The notes beneath the pieces were generated by a model. That model worked only from the letters and a program-made list of their open reading frames with translations. It was not told where the DNA came from and ran no database searches. A stretch of DNA of 36,210 nt from Acidobacteriota bacterium. Lineage in GTDB: Bacteria > Acidobacteriota > Terriglobia > Terriglobales > Acidobacteriaceae. Of this stretch, positions 7,977 through 21,738 are shown one piece after another (the stretch's first letter is position 1; each line of letters begins with the position of its first letter). The position numbers and the translations under genes were made by a program. The stretch covers positions 1 to 36,210 of the forward strand of contig JAKATU010000034.1 of NCBI GenBank assembly GCA_021818585.1, read 5' to 3'.

Positions 7977-8008
7977 GAAGGCCGTTTCCGAAATGGGAAA
8001 CGGCCTTC
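7977..8008 (-). terminator. Intrinsic terminator of ppc
   Basis: Perfect 13-bp arms (GAAGGCCGTTTCC, 7977-7989, and its complement, 7996-8008) flank a 6-nt loop. Read on the minus strand the hairpin is followed by GCTTTTGCC. It starts 23 bp past the ppc stop codon (8032). Confidence 0.88.
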
Positions 8009-8031
8009 GGGGATGGGTTCCGAAAAAGGCA

Positions 8032-10887
<2,856 letters not shown>

Positions 10888-11063
10888 TATGACGGATGAA
10901 GCGGGTTGGGTTCGAATCGGGGTTGGAATGAGCGGCTGGATGGCTGGTGATGACGGCTGGATGCCGCGGGTGACCGGAAAAGCCTAGAAAATCGATTAGC
11001 CCATGCAAATTGAGCGTGAAATGCCGTATGATTGCGGACGCGCGAAAAGGGAGACGCGAGGCG

Positions 11064-12638
11064 ATGGCATTTTTATGTTCACGATTGAATCTGGCGGCGA
11101 CAATGGCGCTGGCCGCGATGCTGACCGCCCCGGCGGGCGCGCAGCCGAGCGATACTGCTGCGGCGCATGGAAAATATCCCCCGCCGGTGACCATGACCAG
11201 CGAGCAGATGCATGCGCACATGATGCAAGAGCTTGGCATCGAGGCGATGCAGCCGGGGCCGAGCGGGAATCCTACAGCACCGAACCATGCCAATTATGAC
11301 GAGGCGCTGGCGAATCCTTACCCGAACCTGCCCCGGGCGCTGGTGATGAAGAACGGCCAGAGGGTGACCACGGCAGAGCAGTGGTGGAACGAGCGGCGGC
11401 CGCAGATTGAGCGGATGTATGAGAAGTATGTCTACGGATTTATTCCTAAGAACGTGCCGCAGGTGCACTGGAAGGTGGTGGCTGTCGACCATGAATTCAT
11501 CGGCTTTCATCCCGTGATTGCGAAGGAGGTGATTGGGCATGTGGACAATTCGGCGTACCCGCTGATCAGCGTGAATATTCGCATGATGGTGGTGACGCCT
11601 GCGGATGTGAAAGGCCCGGTGCCGATGCTGATGATGTTTGGCCCGGCGAATTTTCCCGCGCCGAACCAGCCGAGCCGCGCCGAGTACAAGAAGATCAACG
11701 ACGCGATGAAAACGCTGCTGATCAAACAAGACCCCTCGCTGAAACAGGTGTTCGAAGAGCATCCGGCGTGGGAGCCGGAGCAGCGTCCTCCGTTTCGGTT
11801 TCCGACCCTGAACGCGGACGGTGGCCTGCCCAATACCTGGGAGCTGATTGCCGCTGGCTGGGGCTTTACGAAGATCGATACCAACAGCATCCAGGCGGAC
11901 AATGGAGCCGGGCTGACGCGGGGCATCATCGGGCTGACCAACCATGGGCAGCCGCGCACGCCGGAGCAGTGGGGCGCGCTGCGGGCATGGGCGTGGGGCG
12001 CGAGCCGCGGGCTGGACTTCCTCAAGACCGATCCGCAGGTGAACGGCAACGAGGTGGGCATTGAAGGCGTCTCGCGCTGGGGCAAGGCGGCGTTGATTAC
12101 GATGGCCTTCGACAAGCGCTTCCGCATGGTGCTGGTGGGTTCTTCCGGCAAGGGCGGCGCTACGCCGCTGCGGCGGCACTTTGGCGAAGAGGTGGCGTCG
12201 CTGGCGAGTTCGGGCGAATTCCACTGGATGGATGGGAATTTTTTAAAGTACGCGGCGACAAAGGCGAAGTTCGGCAGCATGAACCCGGGGGATATTCCGG
12301 TGGACTCGAATGAGTTGATTGCGATGTGCGCGCCTCGGCTGGTGTTTATCAGCTACGGCATTCCTGCCAAGGGCGACGCCCGATGGCTGGACCAGCGGGG
12401 CAGTTGGATGGCCACCGTGGATGCGAGCAAAGTGTGGACGCTGCTGGGCGCGAAGGGCCTGAGTCCCGCGCCGGCGCAGAACTACCACACCGCGCCGATG
12501 CCGCCGGTGAACCACGGACTGCTAGGGGGCAAGCTGGCGTGGAGGCAGGATGACGGCGGGCATACCGATGCGCCCAACATGATCTTCTTCATCCACTGGG
12601 CGAACAAGTGGATGAAGTACACGAAGCAGTCGCAGTAG
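11064..12638 (+). CDS. Secreted glucuronoyl esterase-like protein (CE15-like)
   Basis: This 524-residue protein has a signal peptide (residues 1-26, cleavage near APAGAQ) and an alpha/beta-hydrolase domain. The nucleophile elbow GVSRWGKAAL (Ser337) matches the GxSRxGK motif of CE15 4-O-methyl-glucuronoyl methylesterases. The DDGGHTD segment near the C-terminus supplies the expected histidine (His500). A buried acidic member of the triad is expected after the nucleophile strand, but I cannot assign it. The family cleaves ester links between glucuronic acid of xylan and lignin alcohols, in the periplasm or outside. ATG 11064 is chosen because the signal peptide begins there and purine-rich sites (AAAAGGGAG, GAGG) precede it. 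It diverges from ppc and ends at a strong terminator. Together with the facing fucosidase it suggests plant-polysaccharide use. Confidence 0.85.
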   Translation: MAFLCSRLNLAATMALAAMLTAPAGAQPSDTAAAHGKYPPPVTMTSEQMHAHMMQELGIEAMQPGPSGNPTAPNHANYDEALANPYPNLPRALVMKNGQRVTTAEQWWNERRPQIERMYEKYVYGFIPKNVPQVHWKVVAVDHEFIGFHPVIAKEVIGHVDNSAYPLISVNIRMMVVTPADVKGPVPMLMMFGPANFPAPNQPSRAEYKKINDAMKTLLIKQDPSLKQVFEEHPAWEPEQRPPFRFPTLNADGGLPNTWELIAAGWGFTKIDTNSIQADNGAGLTRGIIGLTNHGQPRTPEQWGALRAWAWGASRGLDFLKTDPQVNGNEVGIEGVSRWGKAALITMAFDKRFRMVLVGSSGKGGATPLRRHFGEEVASLASSGEFHWMDGNFLKYAATKAKFGSMNPGDIPVDSNELIAMCAPRLVFISYGIPAKGDARWLDQRGSWMATVDASKVWTLLGAKGLSPAPAQNYHTAPMPPVNHGLLGGKLAWRQDDGGHTDAPNMIFFIHWANKWMKYTKQSQ

Positions 12639-12664
12639 AGCACCCCAAAAGCCTTGACCCTGTG

Positions 12665-12692
12665 GGGCGCGCTGCTGGCGCGCCCATTTTTT
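12665..12692 (+). terminator. Intrinsic terminator of the CE15-like gene
   Basis: GC-rich arms GGGCGCGC (12665-12672) and GCGCGCCC (12678-12685) pair perfectly around TGCTG, followed by ATTTTTT (12686-12692). It lies 26 bp past the esterase stop codon in the gap before the convergent fucosidase gene. The T-run is on the plus strand only. Confidence 0.92.
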
Positions 12693-12727
12693 CGGGAGAC
12701 GGGATTGCCGAACCGGAGCGGTGTGCG

Positions 12728-14389
12728 CTACTCCTGCTGGAGCAGGATGGCGCCGGTGGATGCGCCTGCGATGGAGCCTTTCAGTTCGATCTTGAGGCCG
12801 ATGCCGGTTACGTCGATGAGCAGCGCGTTGGGCGAGCCCGGGATGTGTTGCACGAGTTTTGGCTCGGGCGCGCCGTTGAAGAGTAGTTGCACGTTGTGGA
12901 GCCCGGTGACGCGGCCCCGCTGCGGGGTGAATCGCACGAGGTATTGCGCTGCCTGCTGAATGTGCGGCGTGAGGTCGGCGTGGAAGCTGGAGCCGTTCCA
13001 GTGGCCGGCGGGTGCAGGCGCCCAGATGTGGCTGGCGTCGTTCCAGCCGGAAGGCGGCGCGGCGTGGGTATCATACGCGGCGAGGCGCAGGTGCGCGGGG
13101 GATTCCAGCGCGGAGGTGACGGTGACGCGCAGCGCACGGACTATAGCGGGCGTGAGCGGCTGAATGCGCTTGAAGCCGATGGTGCTGCCGGTGGCGAGTG
13201 AAGTCCATTCGCCATCGACGAGTCCGTCGACGCGATAGGTCTCCACGCGCTGCCCGTAGCGACAGTCCTCCTGCAGAATGGCGTGATCGACGCGCTGCGG
13301 ATGCGCGAAGTGCTGGGTTAAAGATTTGCCTGAGCCGGAGGCTTCCGCGGCGGGCTTGCTAAAGCGGCGGCGAAGCTCATCGCCGAACTCTTTGGCGCGA
13401 GCAAAGTCGTGCGGGTCCATGTGACCGGTGGTGGAGGGCGGAACGTTGAGCAGCAACTGTACGCCGCGGCCAATGGAGCGGTAATAGACCTCCATCAGGT
13501 CGTCGAGGCTCATCAGGTCTTTGAGGTCGGTCGTGCTCCAGAACCACTTGGGGCGGCGGATGGAGACATCGGCCTCAATGGGGAGCCACACGTTGCCGCG
13601 CGGCGCGCTGAAGCCGGACGTGGCCACGCCGGTACTGGCCTCGGCCTGCGGAATCGCATTCCAGCAGGGGTAGGGCGCATAGCCGTTTTCGTTGCCGACC
13701 CAGCGGATGGTTGCCTCAGGCCCCTGGAAGATAGCTGCATGCGGCGCGTAGCGCGCGAGAATGTCGCCCACGGGCACCACGTTGGAGCCGTCGAACCATA
13801 TCTCGACCATAGTGCCGTAGCGCGACAGCACCTCGGTGAGTTGCTCGCGATAGATGGCGTTGTAGGCCTTCTGCTTTTCGGGCGTTTTGCACACGCCGCC
13901 GATGCTGGCTCCGTGGTATCCGTCGCGCGGCGAAACGTAGATGCCCAGCTTGAGGCCGTATTTATCGCAGGATGCGCGCAGGTTGCGCAGCACGTCACCG
14001 TGGCCGTTCTCCCAGGGAATGCCCGAGACGCTGTACTTTGTAGTTTTGGTTTGCCACCAGCAGAATCCGCCCGCGTGCTTGGCGACGAAGACGATGTAGC
14101 GCGCGCCCAGGTTGACGGCGCACTGTGCCCAGTTGTCGGTGTCGATGTCGGGATTGATCTCGCTCAGCGGTGTGGAGAGGTCGTCGTACTCGCGGTTTTG
14201 CCAGGTGTTGGGTGCAATGTGGACGAACATGCCGAACTCCATCTGCTGCCAGCGAAGCTGGTCGGCGGTGGGAGTTGCCAGATGCCCGGGCGCTGCGGGC
14301 AAGGGAATGGCGAGTGCATTTCGGCTTCCGGCAAAAGCGGCGGCGCTGATTCCCAACGCCGAATCATAAAGAAACGTACGACGGTTCAA
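12728..14389 (-). CDS. Alpha-L-fucosidase, GH29
   Basis: This 553-residue enzyme begins at TTG 14389, chosen because AAGGAG lies 6 nt upstream and the protein then starts NRRTFL, a twin-arginine-type export signal followed by a hydrophobic segment. The GH29 core follows: MEFGMFVHIAPNTW, the KHAGGFCWW segment, and EIWFDGSNVV, which carries the expected nucleophile Asp200. The C-terminal part (about 360-553) contains a galactose-binding-like or F5/8-type beta-sandwich and a further beta domain. The enzyme removes alpha-linked L-fucose from plant or host glycans, acting outside the cytoplasm. It converges with the CE15-like esterase. A 20-bp dyad upstream (14441-14460) may be its operator. The acid/base residue varies in GH29 and I cannot assign it. 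Confidence 0.9.
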   Translation of the reverse strand: MNRRTFLYDSALGISAAAFAGSRNALAIPLPAAPGHLATPTADQLRWQQMEFGMFVHIAPNTWQNREYDDLSTPLSEINPDIDTDNWAQCAVNLGARYIVFVAKHAGGFCWWQTKTTKYSVSGIPWENGHGDVLRNLRASCDKYGLKLGIYVSPRDGYHGASIGGVCKTPEKQKAYNAIYREQLTEVLSRYGTMVEIWFDGSNVVPVGDILARYAPHAAIFQGPEATIRWVGNENGYAPYPCWNAIPQAEASTGVATSGFSAPRGNVWLPIEADVSIRRPKWFWSTTDLKDLMSLDDLMEVYYRSIGRGVQLLLNVPPSTTGHMDPHDFARAKEFGDELRRRFSKPAAEASGSGKSLTQHFAHPQRVDHAILQEDCRYGQRVETYRVDGLVDGEWTSLATGSTIGFKRIQPLTPAIVRALRVTVTSALESPAHLRLAAYDTHAAPPSGWNDASHIWAPAPAGHWNGSSFHADLTPHIQQAAQYLVRFTPQRGRVTGLHNVQLLFNGAPEPKLVQHIPGSPNALLIDVTGIGLKIELKGSIAGASTGAILLQQE

Positions 14390-14779
14390 TGCATTCTCCT
14401 TAATGCGCATCATGCTCAAAGAGATAACGTTCTCGCAATATGCCTGATGTTGGTCAGGCAGCATATACACGAACAATAGCTCAGTCGATTCTAGCGAACC
14501 GGTTGCTGTTTGCTTGCGGCGGCGGGTGTTTGACGGTTAGGGCATTTCCGGGCTCATAGACGTGCTGTCGCGGGATGAGTCTGGAAATTGGATCATCGTG
14601 GCTCCAAGGAAGGTACAGGGGCTCGTGGGTGCGAAAGGCCTCGCTCCTCTATCGATGTAAAGCAAATGCGTCGCGCCCATGCCACAGTCACTGTCTGCTG
14701 GACGGAGTGCCGTAGATGACTTCTATTCCCCCGGCGGAAAACCCATGCTCCAGGATTCACCCGCGATCTGTAATGAAAG
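14390..14779. other. Intergenic region between fucosidase and acyltransferase genes
   Basis: No coding frame here looks like a real protein. The left 70 bp hold the ribosome site of the fucosidase gene (AAGGAG, complement of 14396-14401) and a 20-bp dyad at 14441-14460. The remainder is featureless, and no terminator for the acyltransferase gene was recognised. Confidence 0.5.
14441..14460. promoter_or_regulatory. 20-bp dyad upstream of the fucosidase gene, candidate operator
   Basis: TGCCTGA (14441-14447) and TCAGGCA (14454-14460) form a perfect 7-bp dyad around TGTTGG. It is centred about 60 bp upstream of the fucosidase start codon, where a regulator site is expected. No regulator gene is adjacent, so the cognate factor is unknown. 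Confidence 0.4.
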
Positions 14780-15946
14780 CTAATCCGAAAGGCTGTTCGA
14801 TACGGCATCCGTTGCAGCTTGCGGCGGCTGAATGGATCCCGGTTTGGCCTTGGCAGGCCGCTTTCTCAGGAAAATTTCTTCATAGTACCAGCGTGATGCC
14901 CAGGAAAACGCGATAGCGACGGAGATGCAAACGAAGGCACGCAGGACTTCCTCAATGAAATGCCCGTAATACTTTTCTACGGGGAAAGCCCAATCGTAAA
15001 GGGTAAAGAAAATCAGTTGGTAAAGATAAAGGCCGTAACTGATGTCTCCTAGAAACCTTAAAGAGTAAGTAGCCGGACCGCTGAAGAACCTAAGTTGAAG
15101 CGCTAAGCTTCCGAAGATAGCCGCGGCGAAGAGCAGGTAGAAAGGCACAACCTGGAACGCTGCGCCGAAAGGCTCTGTTCGATGCAGTATCCCGTGTTGG
15201 AGACCAACGGCAAGAAGAACGGATGCAATCAGAACCAACGCACCGGAGAGTCGTAGAGCGTTCCTTTTACTGGCATGTGCGGATCTGAAAAAGATGGCAC
15301 CCAGTGCTCCGATCGCAAAGTTATCTGCAATCAAATAGGTCGCCTGGTGTGGATCTCCAATGTTATGTCCGGGGAGAAGAGTGATATATCGAAGAACAGG
15401 ATCGAGCAGGCAAATGCCGATGCAGATTGCTGTAAATACGCGCCGGTTAAAGAGCAGGATGAGGAGCGGCCAGAAAAGGTAGAACTGTTCTTCGACAGAT
15501 AGGGTCCAGAATGGCCCAAAAGATGATTTTGCGGGGATGAGATTGTAGTTCGCGGTGAATGAGATGGCCCTCAGGAAGCCGCCGAGCGAGAGCATTCCAA
15601 GAACGATGAGTAACAGAATGCATAGGCTGTAGGCGGGAATAATTCGTCGCACTCGGCGCGCGTAAAAGCTCCGGAAATAATCCGGACGCCCTTTTGCGTC
15701 CATCAAAATTCCGCTGATAAGAAATCCTGAGAGAACGAAGAAGAGATTTACACCAAGCCAGCCAAAAAGGGTGAGATGCGTAAAAGCGTTCGCGATTCGA
15801 TTTGGCTGAGTGTTCGATGTCCAGTAGAAGAAGTGATAGACGAGGACCAGAGCAATGGCGATGCCTCTGAATACATCCAGTTCCGGCATGTGCTTGCGCA
15901 GAATTCGATGGCTGTAGAGGGATTTTGTCTGGTCACGAGGGTCCAT
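14780..15946 (-). CDS. Acyltransferase 3 (OafA/YrhL-type) membrane protein
   Basis: This 388-residue integral membrane protein has the acyltransferase-3 hallmarks. They are LDVFRGIAIALVLVYHF near residue 25 (catalytic Arg/His region), FFVLSGFLISG near 70, the RRVRRIIPAY segment, and FWTLSVEEQFYLFWPLLI near 150. About ten transmembrane helices are visible. The family moves acyl groups (often acetyl) across the inner membrane onto cell-surface or secreted glycans. The C-terminus is a short Pro/Ala tail with no SGNH hydrolase domain, so the protein is the membrane-only type. It stands apart from its neighbours by 390 bp and 172 bp. The acceptor is unknown; cell-surface polysaccharide is the obvious guess. 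Confidence 0.92.
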   Translation of the reverse strand: MDPRDQTKSLYSHRILRKHMPELDVFRGIAIALVLVYHFFYWTSNTQPNRIANAFTHLTLFGWLGVNLFFVLSGFLISGILMDAKGRPDYFRSFYARRVRRIIPAYSLCILLLIVLGMLSLGGFLRAISFTANYNLIPAKSSFGPFWTLSVEEQFYLFWPLLILLFNRRVFTAICIGICLLDPVLRYITLLPGHNIGDPHQATYLIADNFAIGALGAIFFRSAHASKRNALRLSGALVLIASVLLAVGLQHGILHRTEPFGAAFQVVPFYLLFAAAIFGSLALQLRFFSGPATYSLRFLGDISYGLYLYQLIFFTLYDWAFPVEKYYGHFIEEVLRAFVCISVAIAFSWASRWYYEEIFLRKRPAKAKPGSIQPPQAATDAVSNSLSD

Positions 15947-16118
15947 TGTCGTTGCCGATTATAGCAAGAGCGGCAATGGCCAAATGATGAGCACGCCTGC
16001 GGGTAGCAGAGAAATATGCACGGTTTACTGATCTTATCCGCTCAGTTGTGGCGCCTGTATCTTCCAATCCGTCCGCCGCTGTAGACGTAACAGGCCTTAG
16101 AGATGAAAGAGGCAGGCA

Positions 16119-18077
<1,959 letters not shown>

Positions 18078-18294
18078 AGGGGTATTTTATCGGGTGGAGG
18101 ATTTCTTCGGTGGAGGCAGGCCATGGGTAGAATGCGGAGAGTGGCCGCAAATCCTATGCCCGGAATTCTCTAGTCACCGGAGCCTGAGGCTTGGTACGCT
18201 TGCCGAATCAGCCGTCGCCCGCCTCACCCCCAGAGGGATCGAATGCTCAATATAAAGATTCGGTAGCGATCAAACATCGAGGAAGCACGTGCCC

Positions 18295-19614
18295 ATGGAA
18301 AGTGCCTCTGCATCAATGCCGGGCCAGAGCCGACTTTAGAAGCGCCATATTGTCGCGGCAACTCTCGGCAATGCGCTTGAGTTTTATGACTTTCTGACTT
18401 ACGCATTCTTTGCGATTCAGATCGGTCACGTGTTTTTTCCCACCCAAAGCGCATACGGCAGCCTGATGCTGTCTCTGGCCACCTTCGAAGCCGGATTTGC
18501 GACGCGACCGCTGGGGGCCTTCGTCATCGGCAACTATGCCGATCGAGTGGGGCGCCGGCCGGCCATGATTTTGTGCTTCGTGCTCATCGGCTGCGCCATG
18601 GTGGGCATGGCCGTTACGCCCACCTACGCCACCATCGGCATCGCCGCGCCGATTCTGGCCGTGTTAGCGCGCCTGCTGCAGGGCTTTTCGCTGGGCGGCG
18701 AGATCGGTTCCAACACGGCCTATCTGATGGAAGTGGCACCCGCGCAGAAGCGGGGCTTCACCGTTTCCCTCCAGAGCGCGACGCAATGTCTGGCGGTCCT
18801 CATAGGGGGATTGGTCGGCGCGCTGCTCACGGCGGTATTGCCGCCCGCCGCGCTCGATGCCTATGGCTGGCGGATTGCTTTTCTCGTGGGCGCCGCCGCG
18901 GTGCCCTTTGGCCTGTGGCTGCGCACCAACCTTCCCGAGACCCTCGATGAGCCTGAGCAGATTACTGCCGCGCCGGTCACGTCCGCATCGCGCCTGCGCC
19001 TGGCTTATACGTATCGGCGCCTGATGATTCTGGCGCTGGTGGTGATGGCCTCCATCTTCATCACCAACTATGTCCTGGTCTACGTTGTGACGTATGCGCA
19101 GGCCACCTTGCATCTGCCTGCACGGGCCGGTTTTATCGCAGAATCCATCGGCACCGCGCTCGCAATTCCTATTGCGATATGGAGCGGCTGGTTGTCTGAC
19201 AAGTATGGCCGCCGCCCACTCAACCTCTGGGGAAATCTTATTCTTCTGCTGATGATTTATCCGGTTTTTGCCTGGGTCGTCGCTACGCGTTCCCCGTTGG
19301 CGTTGATCGTCGGTATGACCTCCTTGAACGCCGGCGCCAGCATTCTCCAGGGATCCTTTTATGCGAGCATGGTTGAAAGCCTGCCAAAATCCATTCGCAG
19401 TTCCGGATTCGGCACGCTCTATTCGTTATCCGTCGCAACCTTTGGCGGCACCACACAGTTGGTCGTCACCTGGCTCATCCACATCACCGGCAGCCCCATG
19501 GCACCGGCCTGGTATTTGATGGGCGCGGTGTTCGTTAGCCAGATCGCGCTCATGATGATGGCCGAGAGCGCACCTGCTCGCATCGCGACTGAGCTCGCGC
19601 TGGACACTGTCTGA
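18295..19614 (+). pseudogene. MHS-type MFS transporter with in-frame amber codon
   Basis: Translation from ATG 18295, which has a good CGAGGAAG site 9 nt upstream, gives 14 residues ending GQSRL and then TAG at 18337-18339. The same frame resumes at once with KRHIVAATLGNALEFYDFL and reads as an intact metabolite:H+ symporter (MHS) to 19614. It includes motif A (YADRVGRRPAM), the segment LLQGFSLGGEIGSNTAYLMEV, a second motif A (SDKYGRRPLN) and about twelve membrane helices. The TAG is one base from CAG (Gln) or AAG (Lys). The only standard start codon after it, GTG 18430, would delete TM1 with its conserved EFYDF. I infer a recent nonsense mutation; readthrough, suppression or a base-call error are alternatives. 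By family it would import dicarboxylates, citrate, proline or betaine. It diverges from the ABC-F gene. Confidence 0.85.
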
Positions 19615-20003
19615 TCGATCTGATGGTGGACCTTTCGGGTGCGCCGTTGCTTGCATGGTTCGTGAACTTCGTTGCAGGCGACGCGGGAACCAAAGTCGGC
19701 GCGCTGGAATGTGGCGGAGCGCGCCGAGCATCGTGAAATTGTGATCTGGCGCCGCCCTGGGTCTTTGCCGAGCAAAAGTTCATATTTTGTGGATTTGCGA
19801 GTGCTGCAAGTGCTCAGCAAGTCGACCCCTGCGGGCATAGGAGTTTTAAGTAGGTGTTATTACCCCGTATTGGCCACTGAGCGAGTTTGAAACGCATTTG
19901 CTGGAGTGAATCGAGTAAGTCAATACTTATCCAGTAAGATTCCGTGCCGTTGAGTAACGCCGGGGTTTGAGCTATCTTCACCTCGAAGTGGAGGGACTCA
20001 CAG
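19615..20003. other. Intergenic region, no supported gene
   Basis: About 390 bp follow the transporter. A 72-codon plus-strand frame at 19672-19890 has a TTG start and no ribosome site or recognisable motif, and I do not call it. A promoter for the following membrane protein lies at the right end. Confidence 0.45.
19950..19978 (+). promoter_or_regulatory. Promoter for the 168-residue membrane protein
   Basis: The -35 box TTGAGT (19950-19955) and -10 box TATCTT (19973-19978) are separated by 17 bp. Transcription would start about 20 bp before the gene at 20004. The boxes are moderate matches to the sigma-70 consensus. Confidence 0.45.
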
Positions 20004-20510
20004 ATGATAGACGAAGGCTATGAGCCGGACGACTTCTCATCTCCTCTGCAAACGGATTCGGATTCGGATCCTTGCGGCAACGTAAGCTTTTCCAGCCAGC
20101 GCCTGACCGTTTTTACGGTGGCTGCTGCGGCCATGGGCGTTGGAGCGGTTCTCTTTTTTGTGTTGTTTCCTTACCCATTTTGTATCCAGTTGACTTCGGC
20201 GATTTACGTTACCGGGATGGTTACTCTTTATACGTTCAGCAGCGGCAGAGGCCTGCGAGCCTACTCTTTCGATTGCCCTGTGGTGCGCCGGCTGATTCCT
20301 CGCTTCGTTACGTGGCATGTAGGCTTTCTTGTCGCCTTGTTTGTTCTGGAGACACTGGCGCTCACGCTTCTGCCGTTCCTGCCGGGCAAGTGGCATCCTG
20401 CCATCTGGCAAGGAGTTTCACCCTACGCTATCCCCATATTTGCCATGAGTGTTGCTCTCGCCGTGGTCGAGGTGAGCGTCAACCGCATGGTCATGGGCGC
20501 TGCTCACTAG
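20004..20510 (+). CDS. Hypothetical four-helix membrane protein
   Basis: This 168-residue protein was not recognised. A polar acidic N-terminus (about 30 residues, rich in Asp/Ser) precedes four hydrophobic helices (about 35-55, 60-78, 100-122 and 138-158). The short cytoplasmic or periplasmic loops include the basic stretch CPVVRRLIPRF. The start is well supported: GGAGGG lies 8 nt before the ATG, and a plausible promoter lies upstream. It is monocistronic, following the broken transporter and facing the PfkB kinase gene. Nothing in the sequence suggests an enzyme active site. Confidence 0.75.
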   Translation: MIDEGYEPDDFSSPLQTDSDSDPCGNVSFSSQRLTVFTVAAAAMGVGAVLFFVLFPYPFCIQLTSAIYVTGMVTLYTFSSGRGLRAYSFDCPVVRRLIPRFVTWHVGFLVALFVLETLALTLLPFLPGKWHPAIWQGVSPYAIPIFAMSVALAVVEVSVNRMVMGAAH

Positions 20511-20639
20511 GGCGTATCCAGCATTGAGATAGCTATCTGCAAAGTCTGATCGTTGGCATGGAAGGCAGGCTTCGCAGAATGGCGCAGATTGTCTGCGCGG
20601 ATCTTGATCCCTGTGCCGAAGTGAAGGCAGAAAAGGAGA

Positions 20640-21644
20640 TTATCTGGCTGCTTTAGCGATGGCCTTCGCATTGGCGTACAGGGTCGCGGCGTCGAGCGGG
20701 GGAACGGCTCCGCGCTGGGAGGCGACCCATGCGCCCCAGCGGTTGCCAGCTTCGTTGAGGATCGGCAGCGGCGCTCCATCGAGGTAGTAGTGGACCAGCG
20801 CGCCGGTGAAGGCATCGCCCGCGCCCACCGTGTCCACAACGGTTTCCCGAATGCCGGGGTGGCGGTGCGAGGCCTCCCGGTTGACCAGCAGACTGCCCTC
20901 GCCGCCGAGGGTGATGCAGACCATCTTCAGCGCAGGGAACTCGCGCAGGAGACGCTGTGCGGTTTGCGTGAGGCTGGACTGGCCGGTGGTGGGGTGGACC
21001 TGGCCGGGATGGATGGCGGCGGTGCTGCGTTGCGTGGGGCGCAGGAGCGAGAGGATGCGCGCTGCCTCGTGCTCATTGAGCTTGACGAGGGCGGCCGCGG
21101 CGAGGGAGTCGCGCAGGATGCCGGGGTCGATGGCGGTCTGGCGCAGGTTTACGTCGAAGACGCGCAGGCAGTCCTGCCGGGTGGCCGCCAGAAATGCGTG
21201 GATGGTTTTGCGGGCGCGCGGATGTCTTTGCGCGAGCGTGCCGAAGCAGACGGCATCGGCCGCTTCGGCCAGGTCGCGCCAGTGCGGGCTGAAGTCGAGG
21301 AAGTCCCATGCTGCGGGCGAGGGAAATTCGTAGTAGGCGTCCTTGTTGCGGTCAAAGACGACGCGGGCCTGTCCGGTGGGGTGTTCGGCGTCGGTTTGCA
21401 GGGAGTTGAGGTCGAGTGGCAGTCCTGCGAGCACGTCGAGCGCGTCTTTTCCTTCGTCGTCCACGCCGATGCGGGTGGCCAGCACGCCGTGGTCACCGAG
21501 GCGGGCAGCCATGACGGCAAAGTTGGCGGGCGCGCCGCCCAGCCGGCGCTGCCGGCCGACGCAGTCCCAGAGCAGTTCGCCCAGGCCGACAACGATCTTC
21601 TGGCGGTAGACGGTTGAGTCCGGATTCGGCGTGGCGTTCGGCAT
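20640..21644 (-). CDS. PfkB-family sugar kinase (fructokinase-like)
   Basis: This 334-residue cytoplasmic kinase has the N-terminal GGAPANFAVMAARLG motif, with Gly-Gly for sugar binding. The C-terminal anion-hole and catalytic motif is DTVGAGDAFTGALVHYYLDG, with the catalytic base Asp277. The segments RVVFDRNKDAYYEF and FDVNLRQ are typical of fructokinase/ribokinase proteins. It phosphorylates a sugar (fructose most likely) using ATP; 2-keto-3-deoxygluconate cannot be excluded. A 20-residue Thr/Gln/His-rich insertion (about 203-225) interrupts the usual loop. ATG 21644 lacks a good ribosome site. The gene lies 94 bp downstream of the LssY_C-domain gene and reads in the same direction; the pair may be coincidental. 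Confidence 0.88.
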   Translation of the reverse strand: MPNATPNPDSTVYRQKIVVGLGELLWDCVGRQRRLGGAPANFAVMAARLGDHGVLATRIGVDDEGKDALDVLAGLPLDLNSLQTDAEHPTGQARVVFDRNKDAYYEFPSPAAWDFLDFSPHWRDLAEAADAVCFGTLAQRHPRARKTIHAFLAATRQDCLRVFDVNLRQTAIDPGILRDSLAAAALVKLNEHEAARILSLLRPTQRSTAAIHPGQVHPTTGQSSLTQTAQRLLREFPALKMVCITLGGEGSLLVNREASHRHPGIRETVVDTVGAGDAFTGALVHYYLDGAPLPILNEAGNRWGAWVASQRGAVPPLDAATLYANAKAIAKAAR

Positions 21645-21738
21645 GCGATGTGTACGTATGGGCCGGTGGTTTTTGCGGATCGCTCGTGGCGGGCCGCAAA
21701 ATTGAGCCCGTCCCGTTGTACCTCATCCGGCGGCGGTG

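Noticed and set aside
19672..19890. 72-codon plus-strand frame after the MHS transporter
   Set aside because: TTG start, no ribosome site, no recognisable features.
20527..20538. 12-bp palindrome AGATAGCTATCT
   Set aside because: Several perfect 12-bp palindromes are expected by chance in 36 kb; no context supports a role.
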